Positions 1 to 10,389 of a stretch of 64,000 nt of DNA are shown here, piece after piece. The position numbers and the translations under genes were made by a program. The notes under the pieces were generated by a model. That model was given only the letters and a program-made list of their open reading frames with translations. It did no database searches and was not told the DNA's origin. This DNA comes from Isoetes taiwanensis (Eukaryota; Streptophyta; Lycopodiopsida; Isoetales; Isoetaceae), in NCBI GenBank assembly GCA_021234155.1, contig JAJEKV010000232.1:434001-498000 (forward strand), given 5' to 3'. How positions within the stretch are numbered: the stretch's first letter is position 1; each line of letters starts with the position of its first letter.

Positions 1-114
1 ATCCAAATAGAGATCCACATCAGCTAAATTATTGCACCCATTAACACCCTCCTTATAATGATCCACGTCAGATAAATAACTACATCCACTAAGAATGATG
101 ACATTAGCTAGAAT

Positions 115-132
115 GAATTATAAATGCACAGG
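115..132. repeat. 5' target-site duplication of the first LINE
   Basis: This 18-bp sequence matches 8612-8629, immediately after the LINE poly(A), with one mismatch (t/c at the fifth base). The two copies bracket the LINE body, as expected for target-primed reverse transcription. It places the LINE 5' end at about position 133. Confidence 0.75.
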
Positions 133-154
133 TTTGTATAAATATTAATGATTA

Positions 155-737
155 AATCCATTAAAATTATCACCTAGAATCTCCAGGGCATCAATAGTAT
201 GGTTAAAAGGGAACGTCTTAAGGTTTGCCTCTCAACCCTTAAACCTGATATCTTATTTATCCAGGAGCATAAAATCCATGATGCTAATCATGAGAATATT
301 ATTTCCAAGATCCTTCAGCCCAATTTTAAGGTTTGGTCTATTAGTGCTAATGATTCTTCTGCAGGAATTGCTATTGCTTGGAATTTGTAGAATTGCTTTT
401 ACTAGTGTTTATTCTTATCATAATCCCTCTGATAAGATTTTGGTTTGGAATAGAATTAACAGGCCTAGCTAACCTGAATGTAGATGAGTTGGTAATTGGA
501 GGTGATTTTAATATGGTAACTAAAAGGTTTATGAAGAATAGGAACTTTAGAGCTCTTCTGCTCCGGGAGAATTGTGCTTGGTCTAATCTTTTGGCTTCTC
601 ACAATCTCATTTTGGCCAGAACTGAGCCTAATGCTTTCAGCTGGTCTGACCATAGGGCTGATCCTATTTGCTGCCTTCATGACAGATTCTATATGAGTGA
701 GAATATGTGGACCAAGTGTAGCAAAGTTGTGACATGA
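155..737 (+). pseudogene. LINE ORF2 endonuclease domain (broken)
   Basis: This is the N-terminal APE-type endonuclease of the LINE ORF2. Visible motifs are NLQGINSMVKRERLK, DILFIQEHKI (metal-binding Glu region), VIGGDFNMV and WSDHRADP, in the family order. The expected Trp codon before NLQGIN reads TAG, and a frame change near 385 separates the QEHK part from the GGDFN part. The domain would nick target DNA to prime reverse transcription, but this copy cannot be translated through. Confidence 0.8.
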
Positions 738-865
738 GATGTTACACAATCTCTGATCACTTTCCTCAGATTATCACTATAATGGGAACTGATAACAGGA
801 TAAAAAGAAATCTTATTTCAAGATGAATGTCAGCTTATTAGATCAGGAGGATTTTATGGCCAAGC

Positions 866-2594
866 TTGAAGAGAACTTGTCATCCTACACCAGGTGGTAA
901 TACGGGATGGATGTGGTGGTGGATCAACCTGGCTAAACACATTAAGATTTGGCTTAAAGAATGGGGGAGAAATATTTTCTATCAGAATCAAGCCCACTTG
1001 CAAGATTTAAGAAGGAATTTGGCCCTGGCCCCTCTTGAGCAGCAAGACAGTATAAGAATTCAGATTGAGAAGGAGGAAATCAGAATAGCCAAAGGTTGGA
1101 GGATGAAAGCTAAAATGAAGGAGCTTAAGGAAGATGAAAGGTGTAACTCCAAATACTTCTTTATTAAGGCTAAATCTAGGGTTAAGAGGAATCATATCTA
1201 TGAGAACTAACATGGATTGCTCTGATAACATGATGGAAAATGGGAAAACTCCTGGACCGAATGGTCTTTCAGCTGAGTTTTTCAAGAAAGCCTGGCCTCT
1301 GTTAGGGGGTTATATCACTAAGATGGCTAATGAGTTCAGAATAGGGAAGTGTTTGGATGCTCGGATCAATACTAGCTTTATTGCTCTCATTCCCAAGATA
1401 GACTCTTCTGTCTCTTTTTCTGATTATAGACCAATCTCCTTGTCTAATGTTATCTACAAGATAATTGCAGGTGCTATTGCTGCTAGACTAAAGAAGATTC
1501 TTGATTGTATTATCAGTAGTTCTCAATCTGAATATCTTAAGGACATATTTATTCTTGACAATATAGTCACTGCTATTTTGGATCTCCAATGGGCTAAAGA
1601 GTCCAGACAGGAAGTGGCTATCACCAAGGCTTTTGACACGGTAAGTTGGAATTTTCTTTTCAAAAGCTGCAGGGCCCTGGGTTTCAATGAAGGGAGCATT
1701 GGGATCTTCAAAGCCATTCTAAAGAACTCGAGATCTGCTATGCTTATAAATGGTGAGTGAAGCCCCTTTTTCTCTATTCAGAGAGGAGTTGAACAAGGTT
1801 GTCCTCTAGCTCCCTTTCTTTTCTTGATTGTAATGGAGGCTCTTCACAGTAAACTGGATGAAGCCAAGTCTACTAACTCAATTAAGGATCTTTATATCCC
1901 TGAGAACACTCAGGCATACCAAATACTTAATGGTCATTTTGCAGATGATACTTTTATCCTGATATCCATGGATCATAATTCCATTATGAACACTCAGCAG
2001 ATCCTAAATGATTTTGGGGAGGCTTCGAGATGCATGATCAACCCCCTTAAATCAGCAATTCAAGCAAGAGATGAGGACAAAGAAAAACAGGTGGTTGGCC
2101 TTTTAGGCTGTAAGTATAACTCCCCCAGTACCAAGTCTAAGATTTTGGGGATACCCTATGCTATCAGATGCAATGCTTCAGACTTGTGGGGCAATATTAT
2201 AGATAAGTTCTATAAAAAGGTTGACTCTCTGAACTCTAAATATCTGTCTAAAAATGGTAGAGTTATTATTGCCAATTTTGTGATTTTCTCGTCTCAGGTC
2301 TACCAATCTTCGATTATTATGGCTCTCAAAAAGGTTTCTAATAAGCTTCAGAGTATTATTGGTAGCTTTATAGCGTGTGGTCAAAATAGAAGGTGTTGGC
2401 ATCCTGTGTCAATGAAAGAGTGCTGTAAAACTAAAAAGAATGGCGGCCTTGGTACTATTGATATTGAGAAACAGGGATTCGCCTTGGCTGCTAAATACTT
2501 CTACAAAGCCTGCCATGACAAAATTAGACAGCAATCTCTATTTTTATCAGATATTATATCAGTAAATGTCATTCTTACGGATGGAGATCACTAA
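866..2594 (+). pseudogene. LINE ORF2 reverse transcriptase domain (broken)
   Basis: This is the L1-clade reverse transcriptase. Motifs in order are PGPNGLSAEFFKKAW, FIALIPK, DYRPISLSNVIYKI, KAFDTVSWNFLF, RGVEQGCPLAPFLF and the catalytic-region HFADDTFIL (intact ADD). The frame is interrupted near 1210 (between the pre-RT region and the PGPNG motif), near 1760 (a stop just before the RGVEQGCPL motif) and elsewhere. Segments are spread over several frames. It is the same family as the minus-strand copy around 40671-40934, which retains NKLQSIIGRFIACGQ and SMKECCKTKKNGGLG. Confidence 0.87.
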
Positions 2595-2688
2595 AAATGG
2601 AGCTTCAACATTCGATTTATTTTCCTTTCTCTGTCCCTATTATCAAGAAGTGGATCAAGGCTTGGTTGGAAGTTAGGCATATGTACAC

Positions 2689-3231
2689 TTGGAAGGAGGG
2701 GCTTTCAATGGAGCAGTTCATATTCTAAAATCCAGCTTTGTTCTAGATAACCCAGATATATGCCTTGCTTGTCATTTCCCTGATCAAGCAAGGCCTTGGA
2801 AAGTAAAAGAGGTTATTCTCATCAAAGATCTGTTTGATAACAATGGAATTATAACTTTCTATAATTCAGCCCTTGCAGAGGAGGATAATCATACAAAGAT
2901 GCTTTATGAAGCTATTATCAATATCATCTCTCAAGGCATTTGGTCCAATGCTGAGGACTCATGGCAGCATAATGGAAAGTATGGATACACTATGAGACTA
3001 GCCTACAAGTTTCTTATGAGCAACCAGGGGATAACAATTCATCAGAAATGGGGAGTTCAACCACATAGGGGCAGAAGCAATTTGAATTATATGTGGAACA
3101 GTCCCATCAACCCGAAGATTAAAGCCTTCATGTGGCAGCTATGGCATAAAAGCTTGGCAACCAACAGTAAGAGGCATAAATTATCAATGGCTAATTCTGA
3201 TGTTTGTGACAGGTGTTTGAATGCTATGGAG
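2689..3231 (+). pseudogene. LINE ORF2 C-terminal zf-RVT region, 5' part
   Basis: This is the post-RT region typical of plant L1 ORF2 proteins. It contains WNSPINPKIKAFMWQLWHKS and a Cys-rich run ending CDRCLNAME, which is the zf-RVT zinc-binding domain. Translation stops where the nested LTR begins. The frame resumes after 7868 with DENHLFRQCMWSER. Joining the two sides of the insertion at the 5-bp duplication recovers a continuous match to the uninterrupted minus-strand paralogue near 39766-40047. Confidence 0.8.
3227..3231. repeat. 5-bp TSD of nested LTR element (left)
   Basis: TGGAG lies immediately before the 5' LTR and is repeated at 7869-7873 immediately after the 3' LTR. A 5-bp duplication is standard for LTR-retrotransposon integrase. 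Confidence 0.9.
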
Positions 3232-3677
3232 TGTTAGCCCTTTGGGCTAAACATATGTATGAGTGGCATAGGCTACATGTATTTATCACATTGGACCACT
3301 TGATCTAGGGCCCAGATTTAGCCCACATATGTGGTAGGTGGCATAGGCCACATGTATTTGTCATATTGGACCCCACAATCTATGGCCCAGATTCAGCCTA
3401 GATCTGTGGAAGGTGAGATGTCAGTTAGGGTTAGGGTTTTGCTCTACTATTTAGAGAGAGCATTTCCTCTCATTGTTTAGGTTTTTGCTCACGTTTTGGA
3501 GCACCTCCTTTTGGAGCATCAATATGATTCTGTTTTGTTCTTTCTTTGCTTTGTTCTTGTTCTTGGAGTTCTTCCCACCTTCTTTTGTTGATCCATGAGC
3601 ATTTGTGGCAGCCTTGTGGCATCCGGCAGTCATGGACTGCTGCTGCAAGGTGATGCCAAAAACCCCAAACATCAACA
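3232..3677 (+). repeat. 5' LTR of nested element
   Basis: This 446-bp direct repeat begins TGTTAGCCCTTTGGG and ends ATCAACA. It differs from the LTR at 7423-7868 by four transitions, at about 3283, 3433, 3578 and 3660. It is followed by the primer-binding site. Confidence 0.93.
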
Positions 3678-3678
3678 C

Positions 3679-3696
3679 TGGCGCCTCATGCCAGGG
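3679..3696 (+). other. Candidate primer-binding site
   Basis: TGGCGCCTCATGCCAGGG begins 2 nt after the 5' LTR. TGGCGCC is complementary to a tRNA 3' end (…GGCGCCA), as expected for minus-strand priming. The exact tRNA was not assigned. Confidence 0.6.
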
Positions 3697-5273
3697 TTTC
3701 TTGGGCTCATGATCATCCTTTGTTCTCTTTTCAAGCATCTCCAAAAGTTTTCAAGCAAAAAAATTGGTTCTACATCGACACTTTCTTCAATCCCCATCTC
3801 TGATATCTCAATCCTGCTATGTGATATTTGCCTACATTTCAAAAGGGGGTAAAAGTGCTTTTTTGCAATCTAAGGTTCTTATTTGTCATATTCGGTTCAT
3901 TCTTGACACTATTTTGGATATCCTCTGTTCTGTGCACGGAGCTCTATTCTTGTGGAATTTACTGTTGTTGTCTTGTGCCCAATGGACAAGCCAGCCAGTT
4001 TTTTCGGTTGAGCCTTGGTGCTATATGTGCAGAAACAGGGCACTTTGCCTTTTTTGTTAAAATAGAGATCAGGGCTATTGGTACATCGGGCTTTTCCTCA
4101 CGAGCAAAGCCACAGCACCGAAGCTTGCATGCCCTTGCTTCATCAAACAAGTCAGAAAAATATTCGAGGCAATAGCCATATTTAGGCGAATCGGACCCAC
4201 TTCTTCATCACATCTTCCGTTGTACCTGCATCAACAAAAAAACAAAAGGGATATTTGCAATCCTGTAGGTCTGTTGCTGCAGAAGAGTTCCTGTTCAAAT
4301 TTTTAAGCGAGCTAGCTGTTTTGTTAGCACCCACTATTCCGGGATTATCAGTTTCTATCTGCATCGAATTTGCGAGCAGAACATTGCTTTGGGCCGCAAA
4401 CATCCATCTGTCCTGTGCTTTATCTGCTAAGGAGCTGTTACAAAGACTTATTACAGCGAAGACTGTTCACATCTGTCTATTGCTTCAATCCGAACATTGG
4501 TTGGTAAGAAAGCCCTATTTGCAACATCTTAAAGCTATCTGTGGGGGGCAGGCATCGGCCCAGCAGCTATCAAACTCTTTTCGTAAACCACTCTGCTACA
4601 GGGCTATTTCCTTGGCTACTTGGATCCTCACCAGCAACTTATCAACATATTTTGCAGCATCATCAACACATTTGGGCCTTCAACCCCAAATCGACCAATA
4701 CAACTGCAAATGGATCTTCTGCCATGTTCTTGATCTTCTGCCAGCATAGATATTCTGCAAGCTACAGATCTTCTGCACAGAGGCCCAACGGCTCTGCACA
4801 GATCTTCTTCCCAACACAGAGGCCCAACGGCTCTGCAATTTTTCCTGTTCAATGACTTGCAGAAGTTTCTAAGCGGTCATAGCCCACAAAAGGGATCGTT
4901 CTTTTCAAGAATTTCTGTCTCCAAACTCGGCACATCGTCATGACATTGCAGTTTTCTACAGACAAAAACCAATTAGTCGGATCTGCTTCTGCCACAGTCC
5001 AGCTCGAAATTTTCATTTCATATCTTGGGCTCACCAAATCAGGTCATTTTTTGAGCGCATCTCCCCAAGCTTTGCACTGAGTAGCTTTGTCAATACCATT
5101 TGGGCCTTCAAACAGCCGGGCCCCAAATCTGACCAGCACATACACTGCTCTGCTAATGGGCAGCCTGAAGAACTTCTGTGCATGATCTTTATCCTACCAC
5201 GAATGATGGCTCCTATTCTCATTTTTCCATCAGACACAATTGTCTTAGAAGTTTTTCACGAGTCTGCAAAATG

Positions 5274-6054
5274 AAGCCCACGGCCCCTCACGGCGTGGCT
5301 TCACCACATCACGGGCTTCATGGCAACTAGGCACCATAAGACGACGGCTCTTCTTGTGATTGCTGCACTCGAATATCATTCCGGGCCAGCGGCCAGGGCC
5401 CAGGCCAAGTTTTTTGCATCCAGACTTCAATTCTTCGGGGAAATCACCTGTAGCTTCCACAACAAAATCCCTGTAAGTGCTTATGGTTTCTCTGTAACTC
5501 TACTCCAGACTCTGTCGAAGAACTAAGCCCACGGCCCATCACGACATGGCACAAATCCTTTCTTCAAGTCTCGTCGTCACTCTATTCACATTCCTGTTGA
5601 AGAAATCAGCCCACGGCCCATCAAGCGTGGCACAACTCCTCTTGTTGTAACTCTATTCAAGTCTCGATAAGCCCACGGCCCCTCACGGCGTGGCACAATT
5701 CCTCTGTTAAATGGCAACAAACCCATGACCGTCACAGTGTGGCTAGCAAACAAATAGATCATTTGGCCCAGACCTCTTTTCAACTTCAAGGCTTTTGGTG
5801 CATCACGTAAGCCCACGGCCATCATGGCGTGGCTTCACGCGAGTCTCACCACGGCCCCCGTAAGTCCGCCCACGGCCCGTCCATCGGCATATCCACGCCC
5901 TCCCGGCGTGGATCAAGATCGAGCCCCACGGCCCCTCATGGCGTGGACCCTCCCACGGGCCATCACGGCGTGGCCTTCCGCCCTCAGAACCCCACGGCCC
6001 ATCAGGATGTGGCCACGGCACCTTCAACGCCCACGGCCCCTCGCGGGCGTGGCA
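5274..6054. repeat. Irregular array of CCCACGGCC…GGCGTGG hairpin motifs
   Basis: About eleven copies of a ~22-bp motif (CCCACGGCCC, four to six bases, CGGCGTGG) occur at irregular spacing, for example at 5275, 5528, 5610, 5670, 5812, 5923, 5953, 5991 and 6029. Variants occur near 6387, 6520 and 6548. CCACG and CGTGG at the motif ends can pair, giving a small stem-loop. The open frames across the array are a by-product of the repeated GC-rich motif and carry no recognisable domain. Confidence 0.75.
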
Positions 6055-6845
6055 CTGCCAGTTGAGGTCGCGCCTACCCACCCTTTGAAAAAAAAAAAAA
6101 AAAAGAGAGCATGAAATCACTTGTCGTTCAACACATATCTTCAATGACTCGATTTTTTATGTCGACACTTGGCACTTAGGCCATTCAAGCTGGGCAACAT
6201 TCTTGGTATTTTCCACTTCTACTATTGAAGAAGCTTTTTTGATACCATCTATCCCGCTCTATACATGGCATGCTTCTAAGCAAATGGCGTGAAGGTGATT
6301 CAACCTTCCGCCCCTTTCATCCATCAATCTTACATGGCCCAACGGCATGTTAAGACCATTCTTGCGCACTTGGATGCAAACTCGGTCACGGCCCCTTGGC
6401 GTGATTTTTTAATGGTGACTTCTTGCCTCTTGTCCACTTTTTTAGGCATTATGCCTTTGGAAGTACAACCTTCATCAATCCATAATTCCAGCATCATCCT
6501 TCTTCCGCAACACAATCACGGCCGAAAGGCGTGAGTTCATCAAAATTGTCACGCGGCCCCTCGCGGTGGACTTCGAAACACAACTTTCAATCCCTCCTTT
6601 CATGCAAGAAGTCTTTGGAGCATATTTTTGGCACATTTTGGGGGACGCCTCATCTTTTGCCGCATTCTTAGAGATCTTCTTTGCACCCTTGTACTAACAA
6701 ACCTCACACAGCCCTATGGCATGTGTAGGCCTTTTTTCCGCAAACTTTCCTCAACATTCAAGCTTACCTCATCGACCCAAATGCAGGGCGTTTGAGAGAC
6801 AACCTTTTCAATCAATCTCGGCTGTTCATAATACATGGCGGTTGA

Positions 6846-7100
6846 GCCTCTTTCAAGTTCAACAAATGGCGTGAAGATGACTTAGGGCCTTCCGCCCCTT
6901 CAATTTCAACTCCTTCAAGTTCAACTATCTGCTCAAACTCATTCAAGTTCCATAAATGGCGTGAAGATGACTTAAGACCTTCCGCCCCTTCAATCACTTA
7001 TGTTTCAACTCTTTCAAGTTCAACTCCTTATTTCAACTTTTCAAGTTCAAAAATGGCGTGAAGATGACTTAGGGCCTTCCGCCCCTTCAACAATTTTTGT
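6846..7100. repeat. ~95-bp tandem repeat, three copies
   Basis: Three copies begin near 6851, 6940 and 7037. Each has the core ATGGCGTGAAGATGACTTA followed by CCTTCCGCCCCTTCAA. A partial copy lies near 6280-6318. A further ~80-bp direct repeat (GGCAAGCTC…AGAAGTGGTGA…CTTCTCAAC) lies at 7166-7275. Confidence 0.75.
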
Positions 7101-7410
7101 TTCCAAATTTTTGTTCAAACTCCTTACAAGACACTTTGATTGGGCGATGTATTTGAGCTAAGTGGCAAGCTCTATGAGAAGTGGTGATAGCCTTCTCAAC
7201 ATTAGATTTGACTTCTATGGAATTAAAGGAGCTTGTGGCAAGCTCAAGAGAAGTGGTGACAGTCTTCTCAACCTCTTACGATTTTTGTACTTCATCGACA
7301 TTGGCATTTTTGGGTCAAGACTTCGGCGACATTCTCATTATTTCCCCTCACTTTGGATTAATTGTAAATGTTTAACCTCGCTATTATAAAGGTTCTACAT
7401 AGTTTGGTTA

Positions 7411-7422
7411 GGTGGGGGGGAG
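7411..7422 (+). other. Polypurine tract
   Basis: A G-rich purine run (one T) ending GGGGGGAG abuts the 3' LTR at 7423. It is the expected plus-strand priming site of an LTR retrotransposon. Confidence 0.8.
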
Positions 7423-7868
7423 TGTTAGCCCTTTGGGCTAAACATATGTATGAGTGGCATAGGCCACATGTATTTATCACATTGGACCACTTGATCTAGG
7501 GCCCAGATTTAGCCCACATATGTGGTAGGTGGCATAGGCCACATGTATTTGTCATATTGGACCCCACAATCTATGGCCCAGATTCAGCCTAGATCTGTGG
7601 AAGGTGAGATGTCAGTTAGGGTTAAGGTTTTGCTCTACTATTTAGAGAGAGCATTTCCTCTCATTGTTTAGGTTTTTGCTCACGTTTTGGAGCACCTCCT
7701 TTTGGAGCATCAATATGATTCTGTTTTGTTCTTTCTTTGCTTTGTTCTTGTTCTTGGAGTTCTTCCCATCTTCTTTTGTTGATCCATGAGCATTTGTGGC
7801 AGCCTTGTGGCATCCGGCAGTCATGGACTGCTGCTGCAAGGTGATGCCAAGAACCCCAAACATCAACA
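7423..7868 (+). repeat. 3' LTR of nested element
   Basis: This is the same 446-bp repeat as 3232-3677, with four transitions between them. It is followed at 7869 by the TSD TGGAG and then by the continuation of the LINE zf-RVT frame. Confidence 0.93.
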
Positions 7869-8611
7869 TGGAGGATGAGAATCACCTGTTTAGGCAATGC
7901 ATGTGGTCGGAACGGATATTGGAGCTTGCTTCTAACATTTTTTGTTTGGATCTTGTAGCTTTAAATGAGGCTGACTTCTTTATGCCTTTCAATCCGTGTA
8001 ATTTGAAAAGGAAGAAATGCCTTCATTTTTAAATGTAAAATCATTCCCCCAGAAGGGATAATAAAGCAGGTTCAATATGGCATCAATTAAATTCATGAGA
8101 CTAATAGATAATTGTGTTGCATTTTCAGATGTGATGTTCATGATGACGAGGAAACTCAAATGGAGGAGGATCAATCTCAGGGCCAATAGTGAATGGATGA
8201 AGCTTTTTGGAGCAACTAACGTCATGGAGCATGAAGACACATGTGGATGTGGTTGCTGCTGTGACCAGAATTATAATGTTCGAAGAGAGCTACTGTGTAA
8301 GGCTAAGGATTTCAAGGGCAATATGGCTATGGAAAAGATATGTATGTGTTGCATTTTTCACATGGTAGTCAAGGGGAAGGCAAGAAAATGCAGGAATTTC
8401 AATCTCAAGTCATATCATTAGACCCCTTTTCTGGAAAAGGGATAAATTTTTGATATCCTGTTGTCCTATATCTCTTTCTAAGTCTGATCAGAACCTCGAG
8501 GAACATTTCATTCATAGGGTTACACTTCCCTTGCAAAAAGTGGTTTTTGTAATATTTCCTTAACGTATAATATAAATCTATAGACAGCCTTCAATTAAAA
8601 AAAAAAAAAAA
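7869..8611 (+). pseudogene. LINE ORF2 3' end, 3' UTR and poly(A)
   Basis: After the TSD the LINE frame resumes (DENHLFRQCMWSERILELA, then ALNEADFFMPFNPCN) and is soon interrupted. The remaining ~550 bp is 3' UTR-like and ends in about 15 A residues. The same sequence occurs inverted at 27425-27759 (3' half) and 39609-40047 (5' half), which confirms that it is one family. Confidence 0.8.
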
Positions 8612-8845
8612 GAATCATAAATGCACAGGAAAAGAACTAAGGAAAATACAAGAACACCAAAAAGCATATGGCTTTCTAAAATGCTAGCATGCAAGAAAAT
8701 TTTTGTCAAGTTATATGAAGAATGCAAAGAGAAGTCTATAACACCCTAATAGAATACAAAGACCAGTAAAATCCTCATCACTGACATGGCACCATTACAC
8801 CGCATTCTATAGTATTTACAAAAATATTTGATGGTAAATCCTTAT
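8612..8845. repeat. LINE 3' flank shared in inverse with 27185-27424
   Basis: The first 18 bp are the 3' TSD of the LINE. The whole stretch matches the reverse complement of 27185-27424, which flanks the 3' end of the second LINE copy. Similarity stops near 8845. Two LINE copies sharing a target flank indicate duplication of LINE plus flank rather than two independent insertions. Confidence 0.75.
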
Positions 8846-8879
8846 CTGTGTCTATGGGCCTTAGAGCCCATGTAATCTG

Positions 8880-9165
8880 GTATGTTCCTCGTCCTGTCCC
8901 AAATCTGGGTCTTGACTCTGGCACCCCCACCTAAGATTTGACTCAGTGACTCTAGGAAAACCCACTTCTCTCCCCTTGGGAGAAGGCTGGCTTCCTAGAG
9001 CAAGATCTGCTGATCATACTGGCAGATGATGTCGATGTAGTAGGGTGTCCTGGTCAGGGTTGCACGGAGATCGAAGAGATGATCAAAGACTTGAAAGGCC
9101 TCCCTAATCGGTATCTCACTGACGTGGTTGACGCTGTTGTACTATTCGATGAAGTTTGTTGGCAC
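8880..9165 (-). pseudogene. Decayed unidentified coding fragment
   Basis: On the minus strand a nearly continuous frame reads through two stops. It includes VNHVSEIPIREAFQVFDHLF, RTPYYIDIICQYDQQILL and LPRGEKWVFLESLSQILGG. No family was recognised. It may be part of the minus-strand LTR element upstream (9960-13324) or an unrelated captured gene. The following bases to about 9370 show nothing recognisable. Confidence 0.3.
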
Positions 9166-9374
9166 CATTAGACAGAGACCGGAGCAGAAAATGGTTTGGA
9201 AAGATTGGTAAGGAGCTGGAAAATCGTCTAGAGAGGGTAAGAGCAAACTTGGTGAAGAGAAAATGTCAAATGTGGTCCCCTTATATAGACTAGGGCTGCC
9301 TAGGTTTCCGTGCCAGAAATGCCTGCTCGGAAAATTCTATGTTCTAAAATGTATGGGTGTCCAATCTAGCTAAT

Positions 9375-9935
9375 ATGAAGTGTTAATCTAACTAGAACAA
9401 ACTAAGAAACACATTAGAATAGTTTGTTGGCCAAATTTTGGACAATCTTGGATCGAACAGAGGTGAGTCGGTTATCTGGCGCGGAAGGTTCAAGGTTTCG
9501 ACCTTAGGGGTTTTGGCACGAAGTGGCCTGATTGGGTCAATTTTGACAAATCTAGAACCTTTTTGGGAAATGTAAAATACTAGAATGCAGCTCTATTCTA
9601 AGCTATCTACCAACTTATCTCATGTCAATTTGGCAAGCACAAGTGCAAACATGGGTGACTTGGGTTACTCCGCGCAGAAGGGCTCTGCGTTCTCGACGCA
9701 AGGGGCTTTGGCTCGGAGTAGCTTGAGTGGGTCAATCTTGAATATTTGACAACATTTTTGGGAAAATAAAGCGCTAAGATGCAAGATTGGGACAATTCTA
9801 AATAATCTAGCAACTTTTCTCATGACAATTTATCAATCTTAAGTACAAACAAGCCAACTCGGATTACTCCGCGCAGGCTCTGTGTTCTCGACACCGGGGG
9901 CTTTGGTGCGGAGTGACCCGAGTGGGTCAATTTTG
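9375..9935. repeat. ~195-bp tandem repeat, about three units
   Basis: The segment GAGTGGGTCAATYTTGA and its surroundings recur near 9533, 9730 and 9923, a period of about 195 bp. Each is preceded by a GC-rich block with ACTCCGCGCAG and TTCTCGAC, and followed by TTTTTGGGAAA and AGATGCA-like blocks. The units are diverged from one another. The size and organisation resemble a satellite monomer, but only three units are visible. Confidence 0.7.
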
Positions 9936-10043
9936 ACCTAAACGACTTTTTTTTTAAGTAGAAATTTTAACTTTCTATATTAACAACAAAGTTTAATTAC
10001 ACAAGTCATCAAAATTTTTACACAAAAACCAAGCTTCTAAAGA

Positions 10044-10345
10044 TTGTCTTTTTTTATTCTTCGAGTCAGGTGGAGATCCCATCATCGTGACTCTTTTAGC
10101 ATGTATGGCGCATAAGTTGCCTTCCTCGAACAATTAAACGAGCTCAGCTTCAGCTGCTTCTTATAGGAAGCAGATTGTCAGGAAAGTGACCCGATAATCC
10201 GTCCTAAACTCCTGCATGATCTCCTAGAGGAGCCGTTCGAATGGCGTCTTCCGGATCAGAAGATTAGTGCACTGCTGAAAGTGCTTAATCTCTTGAAATA
10301 ACCGTGCATGCCTGGAGCTGGGTCCGTGATGGACCCTCTTGGGAG
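10044..10345 (-). pseudogene. Histone H3 / CENH3-like segment (three in-frame stops)
   Basis: On the minus strand one frame reads APKRVHHGPSSRHARLF, then EIKHFQQCTNLLIRKTPFER, MQEFRTDYRV, EAAEAELV and LFEEGNLCAIHAKRVTMM. This is the histone H3 fold in order: αN helix, LLIRK-PF loop, α1, α2 with EAAEA, and the NLCAIHAKRVT signature before α3. The αN wording (EIKHFQQCTNLLI) and the FEE-NLCAIHAKRVT stretch are closer in style to centromeric CENH3 than to canonical H3. Stops fall after FERLL, after ICFL and after ELV. After VTMM similarity ends (no PKDIQLARRIRGER). It sits downstream of the minus-strand LTR, primer site and gag-position frames. It could be a captured CENH3 pseudogene or a domain of the element's own protein. 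Confidence 0.72.
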
Positions 10346-10389
10346 CTTCTAGCCGAGTGGATGGGGCTTGGGCTGATTCTTGGGTCTGC

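Larger units (their letters stand above)
3232..7868. mobile_element. Non-autonomous (LARD-like) LTR retrotransposon
   Basis: A complete LTR element of 4637 bp is inserted in the LINE zf-RVT region. It has 446-bp LTRs starting TG and ending CA, a 5-bp TSD, a primer-site candidate directly after the left LTR (from 3679), and a polypurine tract before the right LTR. The 3.7-kb interior shows no gag, protease, RT, RNase H or integrase motif in any frame. It must therefore be mobilised in trans. The two LTRs differ at only 4 of 446 positions, all transitions, so the insertion is young compared with the decayed LINE. The interior carries two unusual repeat arrays (5274-6054 and 6846-7100). Confidence 0.9.
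133..8611 (+). mobile_element. L1-type LINE, 5'-truncated, split by a nested LTR element
   Basis: A non-LTR retrotransposon runs on the plus strand from just upstream of its ORF2 start to a poly(A) tail at about 8597-8611. It is interrupted at 3231/7869 by an LTR retrotransposon. Without that insertion the LINE is about 3.8 kb, close to a full L1 ORF2 plus 3' UTR. It lacks ORF1 and the 5' UTR. Domains appear in L1 order: endonuclease, reverse transcriptase, and a C-terminal zf-RVT-like region. A second, inverted copy lies at 27425-40955. The reading frame has many stops and frameshifts, so this copy is dead. Confidence 0.88.

Noticed and set aside
3421-3440. TTAGGGTTAGGG in the LTR considered as telomere-like repeat
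   Set aside because: Only two units, present in both LTRs as part of the LTR sequence.
5803-6144. Overlapping open frames on both strands across the CCCACGGCC array
   Set aside because: They arise from a repeated GC-rich motif lacking stops. The residues simply echo the repeat and no domain is present.
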